Source: a bacterium
Lineage (GTDB): Bacteria; Methylomirabilota; Methylomirabilia; Methylomirabilales; 2-02-FULL-66-22
DNA: 35,773 nt
Reading direction: 5' to 3'
NCBI GenBank assembly: GCA_029580855.1
Contig: JAKPQH010000047.1
Coordinates: 1 to 35,773 of the forward strand
Shown: positions 1-8,514 of the stretch, in pieces
How the letters are laid out: every line of letters begins with the position of its first letter
How positions within the stretch are numbered: the first letter of the stretch is position 1
Notes under the pieces: generated by a model
The model's database searches: none
What the model was told of the DNA's origin: nothing
Seen by the model: only the letters and a program-made list of their open reading frames with translations
Position numbers and translations under genes: made by a program

Positions 1-629
1 TCGAGGTCGCGCATCTCGCCCACCAGGATGATGTCCGGATCCTCGCGTAGCGCCGCCCGGACGCCCTCCGCAAAGCTGCCCACATGGGTGCCGACCTCGC
101 GCTGGACGACGAGGCTCATCTTGCTCGGGTGAACGAACTCGATGGGGTCCTCCAGCGTGATGATGTTCAGTCGACGGGTGCTGTTCAGGTGATCGATCAT
201 CGCGGCCAGGGTGGTCGATTTCCCCGTCCCCGCGGCACCGGTGACCAGGACCAGCCCCTGGTGGTGGCGGGTAAAGCTCGTCACGGCGGGGGGGAGGCCC
301 AGGCTCTCCAAGCTGGGGATCTGCGAGGGGATCACACGGAAGCTGGCCCCGACGCCGCCGAGTTTGCGGAACAGGTTGACCCGGAACCGCCCCACCCCCT
401 CGCTCGTGTAAGAGAAGTCCAGGTCCTTGCCCGAGGCGAAGGTCGCCCGCTGGCCGTCGGTCAGGATCTCGTCGAGCAACCCTTGCAGCTCCTCGACACC
501 CAGGGTGCGGTACTTGACGGGGATCAGCTCGCCGTACATGCGGAGCAGCGGAGGGAGGCCCACTGCGAGGTGGATGTCCGAGCAGCCCTGCTCCCTGCCC
601 AGCTGCAGGAACGCGTCCAGGCGCGCCAT
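1..629 (-). CDS. pilT: Type IV pilus twitching ATPase PilT (3' end cut by window)
   Basis: This is the hexameric cytoplasmic ATPase that retracts type IV pili. About 209 residues are visible before the window ends. The N-terminal domain opens MARLDAFLQLGREQGCSDIH, as in PilT. A Walker A loop GAAGTGKSTT follows, then the Asp box (IITLEDPIEF) and the Walker B stretch REDPDIILVGEMRDL. The His box and C-terminus lie beyond position 1. The start ATG (629-627) overlaps the upstream kinase stop as TGATG, so translation is probably coupled. PilU is the main alternative, because the distinguishing C-terminus is missing. The motifs make the family call firm; the retraction role is from the family. Confidence 0.85.
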   Translation of the reverse strand, partial: MARLDAFLQLGREQGCSDIHLAVGLPPLLRMYGELIPVKYRTLGVEELQGLLDEILTDGQRATFASGKDLDFSYTSEGVGRFRVNLFRKLGGVGASFRVIPSQIPSLESLGLPPAVTSFTRHHQGLVLVTGAAGTGKSTTLAAMIDHLNSTRRLNIITLEDPIEFVHPSKMSLVVQREVGTHVGSFAEGVRAALREDPDIILVGEMRDL

Positions 630-3088
630 CACGCGCCCTCGGCGGCCATGGCGGTTTCCAGGGCCTGATCCAGCTCCTCCATGCTGCCATGACGGTCGGC
701 CGGTTGGAGGGCCATGGCCTTGAGGACGATCGCCTCCAGCGCGGGGGCCAGACCGGGCTGCACCTGCCGCGGGGGCTTGGGCTTCCCCTGCACGTGCTGG
801 AGCAGGATCGACACGGGGTCCGGCCCGACGTAGGGCGGCCGGCCGGTGAGCATCTCGTACATGATGACGCCCAGGCTGTAGATATCGGTCCGCGGGTCCG
901 CGGTCCCGCCCTGGGCCTGCTCGGGCGCGATGTAGTACGGGGTTCCGAGGATCAGGCCCGTGCGGGTGAGCCCCGGGTCGCCCCGCGAGCCGGCCGCGGC
1001 CAGCCCGAAGTCCACGATCTTCACAAGGTCGTCCTCGCCGAGCAGCACGTTGGCCGGCTTGAGATCCCGGTGGATGATACCGGCCCGGTGCGCGACGGCC
1101 ATCCCGCGGCAGATGCCGCGCAGGATCGCAAAGGCCCGGCGGGTGGGCATCGGGCTGGCGCCGGCCAAGAGCGAGGCCAGAGAGCGACTGGGGAAATACT
1201 CCATAGAGATGGCATACGAGGCGCCGACGGCGATGAAGTCGTGGATCCGGATCACGTTCTCGTGGGTGATCCGCCGGGCGTACCGGAGTTCCTGGATAAA
1301 GCGCCTGATCACGCTCTCGTCGGAGGCCACGTACGGCTTGAGGAATTTGAAGATGACCTCCTCGTGCACCACCAGGTCCTCGACCAGGATCACGACGCCG
1401 AAGGCGCCGCTGCCGATGTGGCGCAGGACCCGGTAGCGGTCCGCCAGCACGGTACCCGGCTCCAGCGTGGCCGGATCCACGGCGGGGCCGGGCAGGCCCC
1501 GGCCGACGGCCGAGCTCGCCGGGTCGAATCGGCCCGGCTCGGCGATCAGCGAGGCCTGCGGCGCGGCCGCCTCCCGGTCGTACAGCAGCGACTCCGACAG
1601 CCGGGCGGTCGCCTGGGCGGCGGTGGCGCCGGCGTCGGCCGGCGTCCCAGGACACCCGAACTTGGCGCCGATGGCGCGTAGACTCTTGTCCGCCAGGTCC
1701 CGCAATTCCCCCGAGAGGCCGGGGAGCTCTTCCGCGAGCGCGCGCTGGATCGTTTCGGCATGCGCCTCGTCGGCCAGCGCCGCGGCGGCGCGGATGGCCT
1801 CGGCCCGCACGGCCTTTTCGGGGCAGCGCAGCTGCGCCAGTACGGGTCGGATGGCCTGCGGGTCCGCCAGGGTGGCGAGCGCCCGGATGGCCACCGGCGC
1901 GGCCTTCACGTCCTGCTCCATCACGCGGAGGAGCGGGGCCACCGCCCGCCGGTCGCCGAGGCCGGCCAGGGCATCGATGGCCCGCTCCCGCACCCACCAG
2001 TCGGCATCGCCCAGCGCCTCCAGCAGACTGGAGAGGACCGACTCCCCACCCGCGTGGGTCTTGCTCGCGATGAGGATCTCGACCGCGCACCGGCGAATGA
2101 ACTCGTCCCGGTCCTTGACCAGCGACAGCACCGCCTCGACCACCTTGGGGCCGCCGATGGTCCCCAGCGCGTCGGCCGCCCGTACCCTGACCCACCAGTC
2201 CCGGTCCCGCAGCGCCCCCAGCAGGTCCTTGATGGCGCTGGTGTTGCCGATCTGATTCAGGACCTCCACGGCGGCCCGGCGCACGTACTCCGACTCGTCC
2301 TGCAGGAGATCCAGCAGGTGGTGCACCGCCTTGGGATCGTTCATCTGCACGATGGTCTCGATGGCCTTGGTCTGCACCGTGAGGTCCGGATCGCGCAGCC
2401 GCTGGCAAACGGGCCCCGGATCCACGGGGATCCGCATCGCGGCGAGGCCTTCAAGGGCGGCCTGTCGCACCGTCTTGTGCTGGTCGTCCAGCAGCTTCGT
2501 CAGGGCGTCCCGGCTGGCTTCGGTGCTGAAACGGCGCAGCGTCCGGGCGATGTACAGGCGGGTCAGCCAATCCCCGCCCGGGAGCCGGCTGATCAGTTCC
2601 GGGACCAGCGCATCGGTGGCGACCTCGTCCGCGAGGCGCAGCGCCAGCGTGCGGCTCTCCTTGTCGACGCCGTCCAGGAGCTTGAGCACCGCGTGCGGGT
2701 CCAGCGCGTGCTTCTGACGCGAGAGGACTTCCACCAGGCGACCCTTGGGAACGTCGGGATCGTGGAACAGGGTCAGCAGCTGGTTGGGATCGTAGGTGCG
2801 CCCGCCGTGCAGCACCTCCATGACGCGGGACGCGACGCGGGTGTCGGGACTGAACAGCCCGACCAGGAACAGCGACAGCGTGGTGTTGTTCAGGAGCGGC
2901 CCCAAGAGATCGGCGATCTTGGCGGGCGTCCGAGAGTCCGGCAGCGCCGCGATCAACTTGGGGACGGCGTGCCCGGCGAACTGCTTCAGCGTCGCGAGGG
3001 CCTGCTGCTGCTCCGCCGCCGGGGCATCGTGATCCGCCAGGAGCACCCGGATCGCCCGGTTGACCTTATGGCTGTCCAGCACGCCCAT
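629..3088 (-). CDS. HEAT-repeat Ser/Thr protein kinase
   Basis: This is an 819-residue cytoplasmic protein with no membrane segment visible. Residues about 1-480 are tandem HEAT repeats, with recurring blocks such as DWWVRVRAADALG and DWWVRERAIDALA, which normally bind protein partners. A low-complexity linker follows. A Hanks-type kinase domain covers about 545-815: glycine loop IGSGAFG, ATP-binding Lys in VIFKFL, catalytic loop HRDLKPANVLL, DFG, and IAPEQ. All catalytic residues are present, so it should be active. It lies 51 bp after the 153-aa gene and its stop overlaps the pilT start. The neighbouring FHA protein suggests a phosphothreonine-reading partner; that link is inference. Confidence 0.9.
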   Translation of the reverse strand: MGVLDSHKVNRAIRVLLADHDAPAAEQQQALATLKQFAGHAVPKLIAALPDSRTPAKIADLLGPLLNNTTLSLFLVGLFSPDTRVASRVMEVLHGGRTYDPNQLLTLFHDPDVPKGRLVEVLSRQKHALDPHAVLKLLDGVDKESRTLALRLADEVATDALVPELISRLPGGDWLTRLYIARTLRRFSTEASRDALTKLLDDQHKTVRQAALEGLAAMRIPVDPGPVCQRLRDPDLTVQTKAIETIVQMNDPKAVHHLLDLLQDESEYVRRAAVEVLNQIGNTSAIKDLLGALRDRDWWVRVRAADALGTIGGPKVVEAVLSLVKDRDEFIRRCAVEILIASKTHAGGESVLSSLLEALGDADWWVRERAIDALAGLGDRRAVAPLLRVMEQDVKAAPVAIRALATLADPQAIRPVLAQLRCPEKAVRAEAIRAAAALADEAHAETIQRALAEELPGLSGELRDLADKSLRAIGAKFGCPGTPADAGATAAQATARLSESLLYDREAAAPQASLIAEPGRFDPASSAVGRGLPGPAVDPATLEPGTVLADRYRVLRHIGSGAFGVVILVEDLVVHEEVIFKFLKPYVASDESVIRRFIQELRYARRITHENVIRIHDFIAVGASYAISMEYFPSRSLASLLAGASPMPTRRAFAILRGICRGMAVAHRAGIIHRDLKPANVLLGEDDLVKIVDFGLAAAGSRGDPGLTRTGLILGTPYYIAPEQAQGGTADPRTDIYSLGVIMYEMLTGRPPYVGPDPVSILLQHVQGKPKPPRQVQPGLAPALEAIVLKAMALQPADRHGSMEELDQALETAMAAEGA

Positions 3089-3139
3089 GCGTCGTCATCC
3101 TCGGCCGTGCCTCAGGTGGGGTGACCCATCCGGCGGCCG

Positions 3140-3601
3140 CTACGGCGTCACGCACGCGATGTACGACTTGTTCACCACGCACACCGCCCCGTCGTCGCAA
3201 TGGATCTTGACGAACTGCTCGTCGTGAAGGTTGAGGTAGTCGAAGAGGCGCGATCGGTCCGGCGGAAGCGCCTTGCGTATCGTCCCGGGGATGAGCGAGC
3301 CGTCCATCAAGTGCAGCGTGCAGGTCAGGGGCGGGACCTCCGCCCCCGATGGGTGCGCCTCATCCTCGTACTCCACGCGGACGACGGCCGTCTTGTTGTA
3401 GAAACGCAGCTCGTCCCGGTCGTCGCGCCGCAGCACCAGGAAGGGGTCCGGGTTGTTCAAGACCTCCAGGGGCTCCTCCTCGCGGGGGGCATTCGGGCTT
3501 TGCGGACGCAAGAAGAGCGAGCCCACGACGCGGCCTTCCGGGTGGATCCAGAGGGTGACCGGCTTGAGCTTCTTCGGGATCTTCAAGAGATCGCGGTGCA
3601 T
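3140..3601 (-). CDS. Unknown 153-aa protein of the pilT-kinase cluster
   Basis: I do not recognise this family. The protein starts MHRDLLKIPKKLKPVTLWIH and looks like an all-beta soluble domain. It has alternating hydrophobic strands (VVGSLFL, PFLVLRR, AVVRVEYE, CTLHLMDGSLIPG) and ends in VNKSYIACVTP. No signal peptide, membrane helix or cysteine motif is seen. The ATG at 3601 is chosen because AAGGAGAGG precedes it at good spacing. The frame stays open upstream but without such a site. It has its own promoter (3694-3722) and is followed 51 bp later by the kinase gene, so a role in the same signalling or motility system is likely but unproven. Confidence 0.75.
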   Translation of the reverse strand: MHRDLLKIPKKLKPVTLWIHPEGRVVGSLFLRPQSPNAPREEEPLEVLNNPDPFLVLRRDDRDELRFYNKTAVVRVEYEDEAHPSGAEVPPLTCTLHLMDGSLIPGTIRKALPPDRSRLFDYLNLHDEQFVKIHCDDGAVCVVNKSYIACVTP

Positions 3602-3693
3602 GGCCTCTCCTTCATCCCGGGTGTTCCGCCGATCGGCCGGGCTCTTGGCGGCGATGGACGACGTCGCGGCACCCGGCACGGGCGCTGGAGGCC

Positions 3694-3722
3694 AACCTAA
3701 CAGCGGGTTTTTCACCTGTCAA
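3694..3722 (-). promoter_or_regulatory. sigma70-type promoter for the 153-aa gene, kinase and pilT
   Basis: On the minus strand the -35 TTGACA (3722-3717) is followed by 17 bp and TAGGTT (3699-3694), with an upstream TG giving an extended -10. The TGA stop of the FHA-EAL gene (3721-3719) lies inside this -35 box. The predicted start of transcription near 3687 gives a leader of about 85 nt. It is nearly the same as the promoter at 4952-4980. Confidence 0.65.
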
Positions 3723-4903
3723 GCAAGTCGCGAGGGAGGGGGGAGGAGGCGCTCGAGCGGGGCGGGCCGGCCGAAATGGTAACCCTGGGCGTGCGTGAAG
3801 CCGATGTCGAGACACACGTCCGCTTCTCCCGGAGTCTCGACCCCCTCGGCGAGCGTTTCCACACCCAGGTCGCGGGCGATGTCCACCAGGGACTTCAGCA
3901 GCCGACGCCTGGACTCGGAGGCTCGGTCGATGTCGCGCACAAACCGGGTATCGAACTTGAGGAGATCCGGCGGCACCTCGCCCAGCTCCAGCAGGCGCGC
4001 CTGGCCGGCGCCGAAGTCGTCGTAGGCGAGCCCGATCCCCTGACCGCGGAGCCCCGCCCGCAGCTCCGCGATACGGGAGGTCTTGGCGACTGCCGCCTCG
4101 TGGATCTCGATGGTCAGGGGCTGGTCGGGCGCCCGGCGCCGCAACTCGGCGACCGACTCGAGCAAGCCGGGCTCCGCGATCTCGCGGGGGTGCGTGTTGA
4201 GGAAGAGCGTCGGAAGCCGGTCCCGTCCCGCCGCGATCTCCAGCGCTTTTCGCCGAAACAGCTGGCTGAGCTCCGACTCCACGCCCAGGCTGGCGCCGAT
4301 CTCGAACAGCTCCATGGGGCTCTCGGAGAGTCCGGGGAAGCGGCCGCGTCCCAGCGCCTCGTAGGCTACCACGGCCGCGCCGGGCAGCGCCACGATGGGC
4401 TGGAATTCGACCGTCACGGCGCCCAGCCGCAGAAGCTCCGCCAGCTCCTGCGTCCCCTTGAGCAGCTGCTGCGGTTTGGGCAGCGCCTCCATCACCATGG
4501 TGCCGAAGGAACTGAAGGCGTCCTCGGCGCCGACTCGGAACTCGCATTCCCCGAAGTGGACGATGTCCCCGTCGTTCACGGTTTCATCCTGGATGCGCTT
4601 GCGGTTGACGAAGGTCCCGTTGGTGCTGCCGAGATCGCGCAGACGCAGGTTGTCACCATCCGCATAGAACTCGGCATGTTCGCGGGAGACCGACGTCGCC
4701 GCTAGGGTCAACTCGAGGCCGGCGCGGCGACCAACCCGAAAGGGAAGCGGGGAAAGACGGATGGTGGACAGGCGCTCGCCCCCGTGCACGAGGCCGACCA
4801 GGATCCAGGCAGGGCTCGGAGTGGCGGGTTCAATCATGTCGGTTGGTGCGAAGGGGGCTGCCGGATTGCCACGCAGCCTCCCGGGGTGGAAGTCGGACGG
4901 CAC
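3719..4903 (-). CDS. FHA-EAL protein, predicted c-di-GMP phosphodiesterase
   Basis: An N-terminal FHA domain (about residues 35-115) carries the phosphothreonine-binding pattern GRR, SREHAEF and LGSTNGTFVN. An EAL domain follows (about 150-394). The catalytic set is complete: YEALGR, Asn in FLNTHP, Glu in IEIHE, DDFG, Lys in LLKFD, EGVE and QGYHFGRP. It should therefore hydrolyse cyclic di-GMP. No membrane segment is seen. The open frame begins at a GTG (4903); an ATG at 4837 is an alternative that keeps both domains. A promoter lies at 4952-4980. The nearby Ser/Thr kinase is a natural candidate for making the phosphothreonine ligand, which is inference. Confidence 0.9.
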   Translation of the reverse strand: MPSDFHPGRLRGNPAAPFAPTDMIEPATPSPAWILVGLVHGGERLSTIRLSPLPFRVGRRAGLELTLAATSVSREHAEFYADGDNLRLRDLGSTNGTFVNRKRIQDETVNDGDIVHFGECEFRVGAEDAFSSFGTMVMEALPKPQQLLKGTQELAELLRLGAVTVEFQPIVALPGAAVVAYEALGRGRFPGLSESPMELFEIGASLGVESELSQLFRRKALEIAAGRDRLPTLFLNTHPREIAEPGLLESVAELRRRAPDQPLTIEIHEAAVAKTSRIAELRAGLRGQGIGLAYDDFGAGQARLLELGEVPPDLLKFDTRFVRDIDRASESRRRLLKSLVDIARDLGVETLAEGVETPGEADVCLDIGFTHAQGYHFGRPAPLERLLPPPSRLA

Positions 4904-4951
4904 CCGACGCCCCCGGCGCGCGAGCCGTGAAACGCCGGCGCGTTGATGCGG

Positions 4952-4980
4952 AACCTAACACCGCGCCGTGTGCCTGTCAA
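4952..4980 (-). promoter_or_regulatory. sigma70-type promoter for the FHA-EAL gene
   Basis: Reading the minus strand, TTGACA (4980-4975), 17 bp, then TAGGTT (4957-4952), with TG one base before the -10. The first eight bases (TTGACAGG) and the -10 region (TGTTAGGTT) match the promoter at 3694-3722. The start of transcription would fall near 4945, about 42 nt before the GTG start. Confidence 0.65.
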
Positions 4981-5050
4981 GCCGTTCGCGCCGGCGCCGG
5001 CGGCGCACCTCCCCGGCGCGTCGATATCCGTCGAAGCACGGCGCGTTGGC

Positions 5051-5803
5051 TCAGAGCAGAAACCGTGCCGCCGCGAACCCGCCGAGAACGGCGGCTCCCA
5101 CACTCAGCGCCGTGGCGTCCCGTGCACGGAACCCGATCTCCAGGAGCGAGGTGCGCTGCCGGCGGGCGCCGAAACCGCGCGACTCCAGGGCCTTGGCAAG
5201 CTGGTCGGTGTTCCGGAGTGTGTGGAGGAAGATGGGAGCCAGCAGTGGGATGTACGCGCGCAGCCGGGCCACTGGCCCGCCGCGCTCCGTGTCCAGGCCG
5301 CGCGAGCGCTGCGCCTCGGTCACGGTGACGGCGGTGCCGATGATCGTGGGCACCATGCGGATGGCCAGGGAGAAAGCAAAGGCCGCCCGAAACGGCACCC
5401 GCAGCCGGATGAGACCCAGGACGATCTCCTCGGTCTTGGTCGTGCTGAGGAACACCAGGCCCGAGACGATCATGGCGACGATCTTGACGGCGGCCCCTAC
5501 CCCGTAGACCAGGCCTTCGCGGGTCGTCCGCCAGACCAGCGGCGTGCTACCGCCCGCAAAGAGCGACCAGCTCACAATGGACACGGCCGCGATGCTGAGG
5601 AGGAGTAGCCAGATGCGGCGCAGATTCCCGAGCGCCCGCCCCACGGCCCCGTACACGAGGAGGACGCCGAGCAGCACGAGGAGGGGAACGGGCTCGAAGA
5701 AGCACACCGCCACCGCGAAGCTTCCGAGCATGAGGAAGAGCTTCGTGCGCGGGTCCAGCCGATGGACCGGGCTGTCGCGATCCAGGTACAGGAAGAGGTT
5801 CAT
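5051..5803 (-). CDS. ecfT: ECF transporter T component (EcfT)
   Basis: This 250-residue integral membrane protein couples ATP hydrolysis to the substrate-binding S subunit in group II ECF importers. The hydrophobic N-terminal half contains several membrane helices. The cytoplasmic region carries two Ser-Arg-Gly coupling motifs, in AQRSRGLD and ESRGFGAR, which are the family hallmark for contacting the ATPases. The last 25 residues are again hydrophobic. The ATG at 5803 is preferred to an upstream in-frame start because it overlaps the ATPase stop as ATGA, typical of translational coupling, and begins at the conserved NLFLYLDRDSPVHRLDPR block. Confidence 0.88.
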   Translation of the reverse strand: MNLFLYLDRDSPVHRLDPRTKLFLMLGSFAVAVCFFEPVPLLVLLGVLLVYGAVGRALGNLRRIWLLLLSIAAVSIVSWSLFAGGSTPLVWRTTREGLVYGVGAAVKIVAMIVSGLVFLSTTKTEEIVLGLIRLRVPFRAAFAFSLAIRMVPTIIGTAVTVTEAQRSRGLDTERGGPVARLRAYIPLLAPIFLHTLRNTDQLAKALESRGFGARRQRTSLLEIGFRARDATALSVGAAVLGGFAAARFLL

Positions 5804-7536
5804 GCTGACGGGTCCGACCCCCGGCGGTTCGGCGCCCCCCCGCCCGGCGGGCCGGGGTCGGGGGTTCGGGACAGACACGACACCAACTCGTCCAGCGTGA
5901 GAGCCGGCACGCCCAACCGATTGCCGACCTGCACCACGGGCGGCGGCCGGAGACCCGTCTGCTCGATGACAGGCTCGTCCGCGAAGACCTCTCGCGTCGG
6001 CCCGTCCCGGAGAATCCGGCCCCCCCGCATCAGGATGACGCGCCGCGCATGGGCCGCGGCAACATCCATGGCGTGGGTGATGATGACGATGGTGTGCCCC
6101 GCGGTGTTCAGGCGTCCGATCAGCGCCATCATCCCCTGCAGCTCCCGCGAATCGAGTCCAGTGGTCGGCTCGTCCAGGATGATGACTTCGGGCTTGGTCG
6201 CCAGGGTCCCCGCCACCGCCACCCGCTGCCGGCCGCCCTTAGTGAGGGTGAAAGGGTCCAGGTCTCCCAGACCGCCGAGCCCCACCGCGGCCAGCGCCTC
6301 CTCCACGCGCCCGCGCACATCCGTCTCGGACAAGCCTTGCAGCCGCGGTCCGAACGCCACCTCGTCCCACACCCGCTCGGCGAAGATCTGGTGATCGGGG
6401 TTCTGGAAGACGAGTCCCACCCGCCGGCTGAGCGCCGTCGTGGGCTGACCCCGCAGGCTGCGCCCGGCGAGCCGGATCTCGCCGGCCGTGGGCGCCAGGA
6501 TCCCGTTCAGGTGCTTCACCAGCGTGGTCTTCCCGCTGCCGTTCTGACCCAGAATGGCGACAAACTCACCGCGGCGGATGGCGCAGCTCACACCCCCGAG
6601 GGCTTCCGTCCCGTCGGGGTACCGGTGGACGAGATGGTCGACCTCCAGCAGGACCTCACCCGCGCCCCGCGCATCGTCCGCCGCGCGCAGCCGCGCGGCC
6701 ACACCCGCGGCGGCGCGCCAGCCGCCCTCGCGGATGGCGTCCGCCGCCGCTTCGGCGTCCGGCCAGCGGCCCGCCAGGCCGAGGCGGCGCGCCAGCGCGG
6801 CCAGCGTGAAGCTTTTGACCCCCAAATTTTCCAGCTCGTCGGCACGATCCCACAGCGCGGCGGGTGTTCCGTCCATCGCGAGGCGTCCGCCGTCCAGGAC
6901 GATCAGACGATCGGCCCAGCGCATTTCGTCGATCTCGGGGTCGATCATCAGCAGGGTAAGGTCGCCGGACCTGCGCAAAGAGCGAATGGCCTCCAGCAAC
7001 TCGCACCGGCCCGCGGGGTCCAGATCGCTGGTCGGCTCGTCCAGAACGAGAATCTTGGGCTCCAGCGCCAGGACCGAGGCCAGTGCCAGCCGCTGCTTCT
7101 GCCCGCCCGAGAGCATCGCCGGCGCCTTGTGGCCGAGATGGGAGAGCCGTACCATGCCCAGACACCGCTCGACGCGGCGGGCGATCTCGGCCCGCTCCAC
7201 GCCCAGGTTCTCGGGGCCGAAGGCCACCTCCAGGGACACGTCGGTGGAGAACAGCTGGGCTTCGAAGTCCTGAAAGACGAAGCCGATCCGGTCGGCGAGG
7301 TCCCGGGGACGCGTGGCGCGGATATCTTCGCCGCCGATCAGAACGCGACCCGTAAGGTCGCCGCGGACGAGGTGGGGGATGGTCCCGTTGAGGGTGGCGG
7401 CGAGCGTGGAGCGTCCCGCGCCGCTCCGGCCCAGCAGGCCGACCAGCTCGCCTGGCCGAATGTGACAAGTGATGTTGCGCAGGGCAGGCGCTTTCCCCGC
7501 GCGATAACGGAACGACACGTCGTCGAGACGAATCAC
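5800..7536 (-). CDS. ECF transporter fused double ATPase (EcfA-EcfA')
   Basis: Two ABC ATPase domains are joined in 578 residues and should energise the neighbouring T and S subunits. The first (about 1-240) has a Walker A written GRSGAGRST, with Arg instead of Lys. It keeps the signature LSGGQKQR and Walker B ILVLDEP, and has Pro where the H-loop His is expected (MIDPEIDEM). The second (about 280-535) has a normal Walker A GQNGSGKTT, a divergent signature LTKGGRQR, Walker B VIILDEP and H-loop His in IITHAMD. One composite ATP site is thus consensus and the other degenerate. The gene starts 22 bp after the S-component stop and overlaps the ecfT start. Confidence 0.92.
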   Translation of the reverse strand: MIRLDDVSFRYRAGKAPALRNITCHIRPGELVGLLGRSGAGRSTLAATLNGTIPHLVRGDLTGRVLIGGEDIRATRPRDLADRIGFVFQDFEAQLFSTDVSLEVAFGPENLGVERAEIARRVERCLGMVRLSHLGHKAPAMLSGGQKQRLALASVLALEPKILVLDEPTSDLDPAGRCELLEAIRSLRRSGDLTLLMIDPEIDEMRWADRLIVLDGGRLAMDGTPAALWDRADELENLGVKSFTLAALARRLGLAGRWPDAEAAADAIREGGWRAAAGVAARLRAADDARGAGEVLLEVDHLVHRYPDGTEALGGVSCAIRRGEFVAILGQNGSGKTTLVKHLNGILAPTAGEIRLAGRSLRGQPTTALSRRVGLVFQNPDHQIFAERVWDEVAFGPRLQGLSETDVRGRVEEALAAVGLGGLGDLDPFTLTKGGRQRVAVAGTLATKPEVIILDEPTTGLDSRELQGMMALIGRLNTAGHTIVIITHAMDVAAAHARRVILMRGGRILRDGPTREVFADEPVIEQTGLRPPPVVQVGNRLGVPALTLDELVSCLSRTPDPGPPGGGAPNRRGSDPSA

Positions 7537-7558
7537 GCGCGCGAAGCCCGTCCCGCGT

Positions 7559-8347
7559 TCACGCCAGCAGGCAGCCGATGACGAACACGATGAGGAGCGG
7601 CAGGACGGCGAACACCGTCCCCAGGCCCGTGCTGCCGGTCCCGAACCGGAAAGGCAGCGAAGAGTAGAGACCGGTTGAGACGAGCACGCCCACCACGAGC
7701 GCCCCGATCCCGCCGATCCACATCAGCAACGCGCCCATCCAGGGCTGGGCGGCCGCCGAGATCTCGTCCGGTTCCATGATTTCGGTCCACAGAATATTCC
7801 AGCGCTGCGCCCGCGGATACAGGAGGCGCAACAGAAACGGCCCGATGAGCCCCGCGGCCAAAAAATTGTTGAGGGTAATGACCGGTCCCAGAACCCCGAA
7901 CGGGACCAGGCCGAACAGGTCCACACCCCAGGCGATGACGGCGGCGCACGCGGCGCTGGCGAGGAAGGCAAGCAGGAGGTACTCCACGATCTGTCGGCCC
8001 GTCCGAGCCTCCAGGGCCCCTTTGCCGGAGAGTGGCCCCAGCTTGCCGCACAACTTGTAGGCCACCAGCCCGTAGAAGAAGTTCCCCGCAAAGCCGAAGA
8101 TACTGCCCGGCCCCAGCGTGCCGAAGAAATCGCCGATAAGATTCCCGAAGGCGGAGCCCCAGGCGGCGGCCGGGCCGAAGAGAATGCTGAATACGACGGG
8201 GACGACGTTCGCGGGCCGAAGCTCGGTGATGCCCGGAATGAGGGGAATCCCTTTCAGCGGGATGAGAATGGCGGCGTAGACCGCAGCTGTCAGGGCGACC
8301 AGGACGACCATCGTCGTGTGGCGCCACATCGTGAACACTTCGCGCAT
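7559..8347 (-). CDS. ECF transporter S component (substrate-binding subunit)
   Basis: This is a 262-residue protein with about six to seven hydrophobic segments. The motif PGITELRPANVVPVVFSILF is followed by GPAAAWGSAFGNLIGDF, typical of an ECF S-component branch whose substrate is not certain from sequence. A vitamin, a nucleobase derivative or another micronutrient are all possible. The ATG at 8347 has GGAGG six bases upstream. It is first in the order S, fused ATPase, T, driven by the promoter at 8464-8492. The family call is firm; substrate is unknown. Confidence 0.8.
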   Translation of the reverse strand: MREVFTMWRHTTMVVLVALTAAVYAAILIPLKGIPLIPGITELRPANVVPVVFSILFGPAAAWGSAFGNLIGDFFGTLGPGSIFGFAGNFFYGLVAYKLCGKLGPLSGKGALEARTGRQIVEYLLLAFLASAACAAVIAWGVDLFGLVPFGVLGPVITLNNFLAAGLIGPFLLRLLYPRAQRWNILWTEIMEPDEISAAAQPWMGALLMWIGGIGALVVGVLVSTGLYSSLPFRFGTGSTGLGTVFAVLPLLIVFVIGCLLA

Positions 8348-8463
8348 CCGACGCCTCCGTTCCGTCTGCGCCCCGGGCCGCCTGGAGGGCTCGGGGTCGA
8401 AAACCGACGATGCGCAAGCGGGACGCCACCCGATCCCCGGTCCGCGCCAACAAACCGGCGGGT

Positions 8464-8492
8464 AGGCTATCCAGACCCCCAGGGCCTGTCAA
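8464..8492 (-). promoter_or_regulatory. Promoter of the ECF transporter operon
   Basis: On the minus strand, TTGACA (8492-8487), 17 bp, then TAGCCT (8469-8464). Predicted transcription starts near 8457, leaving a GC-rich leader of about 110 nt before the S-component ATG. I looked for common riboswitch signatures (TPP, cobalamin, preQ1) in that leader and recognised none. It is back to back with the HIT promoter at 8515-8544. Confidence 0.55.
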
Positions 8493-8514
8493 GACGAAAG
8501 ACTCGGCTTTGTCC

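Noticed and set aside
1760..3124. Long plus-strand open frame opposite the HEAT-kinase gene
   Set aside because: Antisense shadow typical of GC-rich genes; composition rich in Arg, Gly and Pro, no domain, and the opposite strand has clear HEAT and kinase motifs.
6049..7581. 510-codon plus-strand frame opposite the ECF ATPase
   Set aside because: Shadow of the ATPase gene; no recognisable motif or ribosome binding site.
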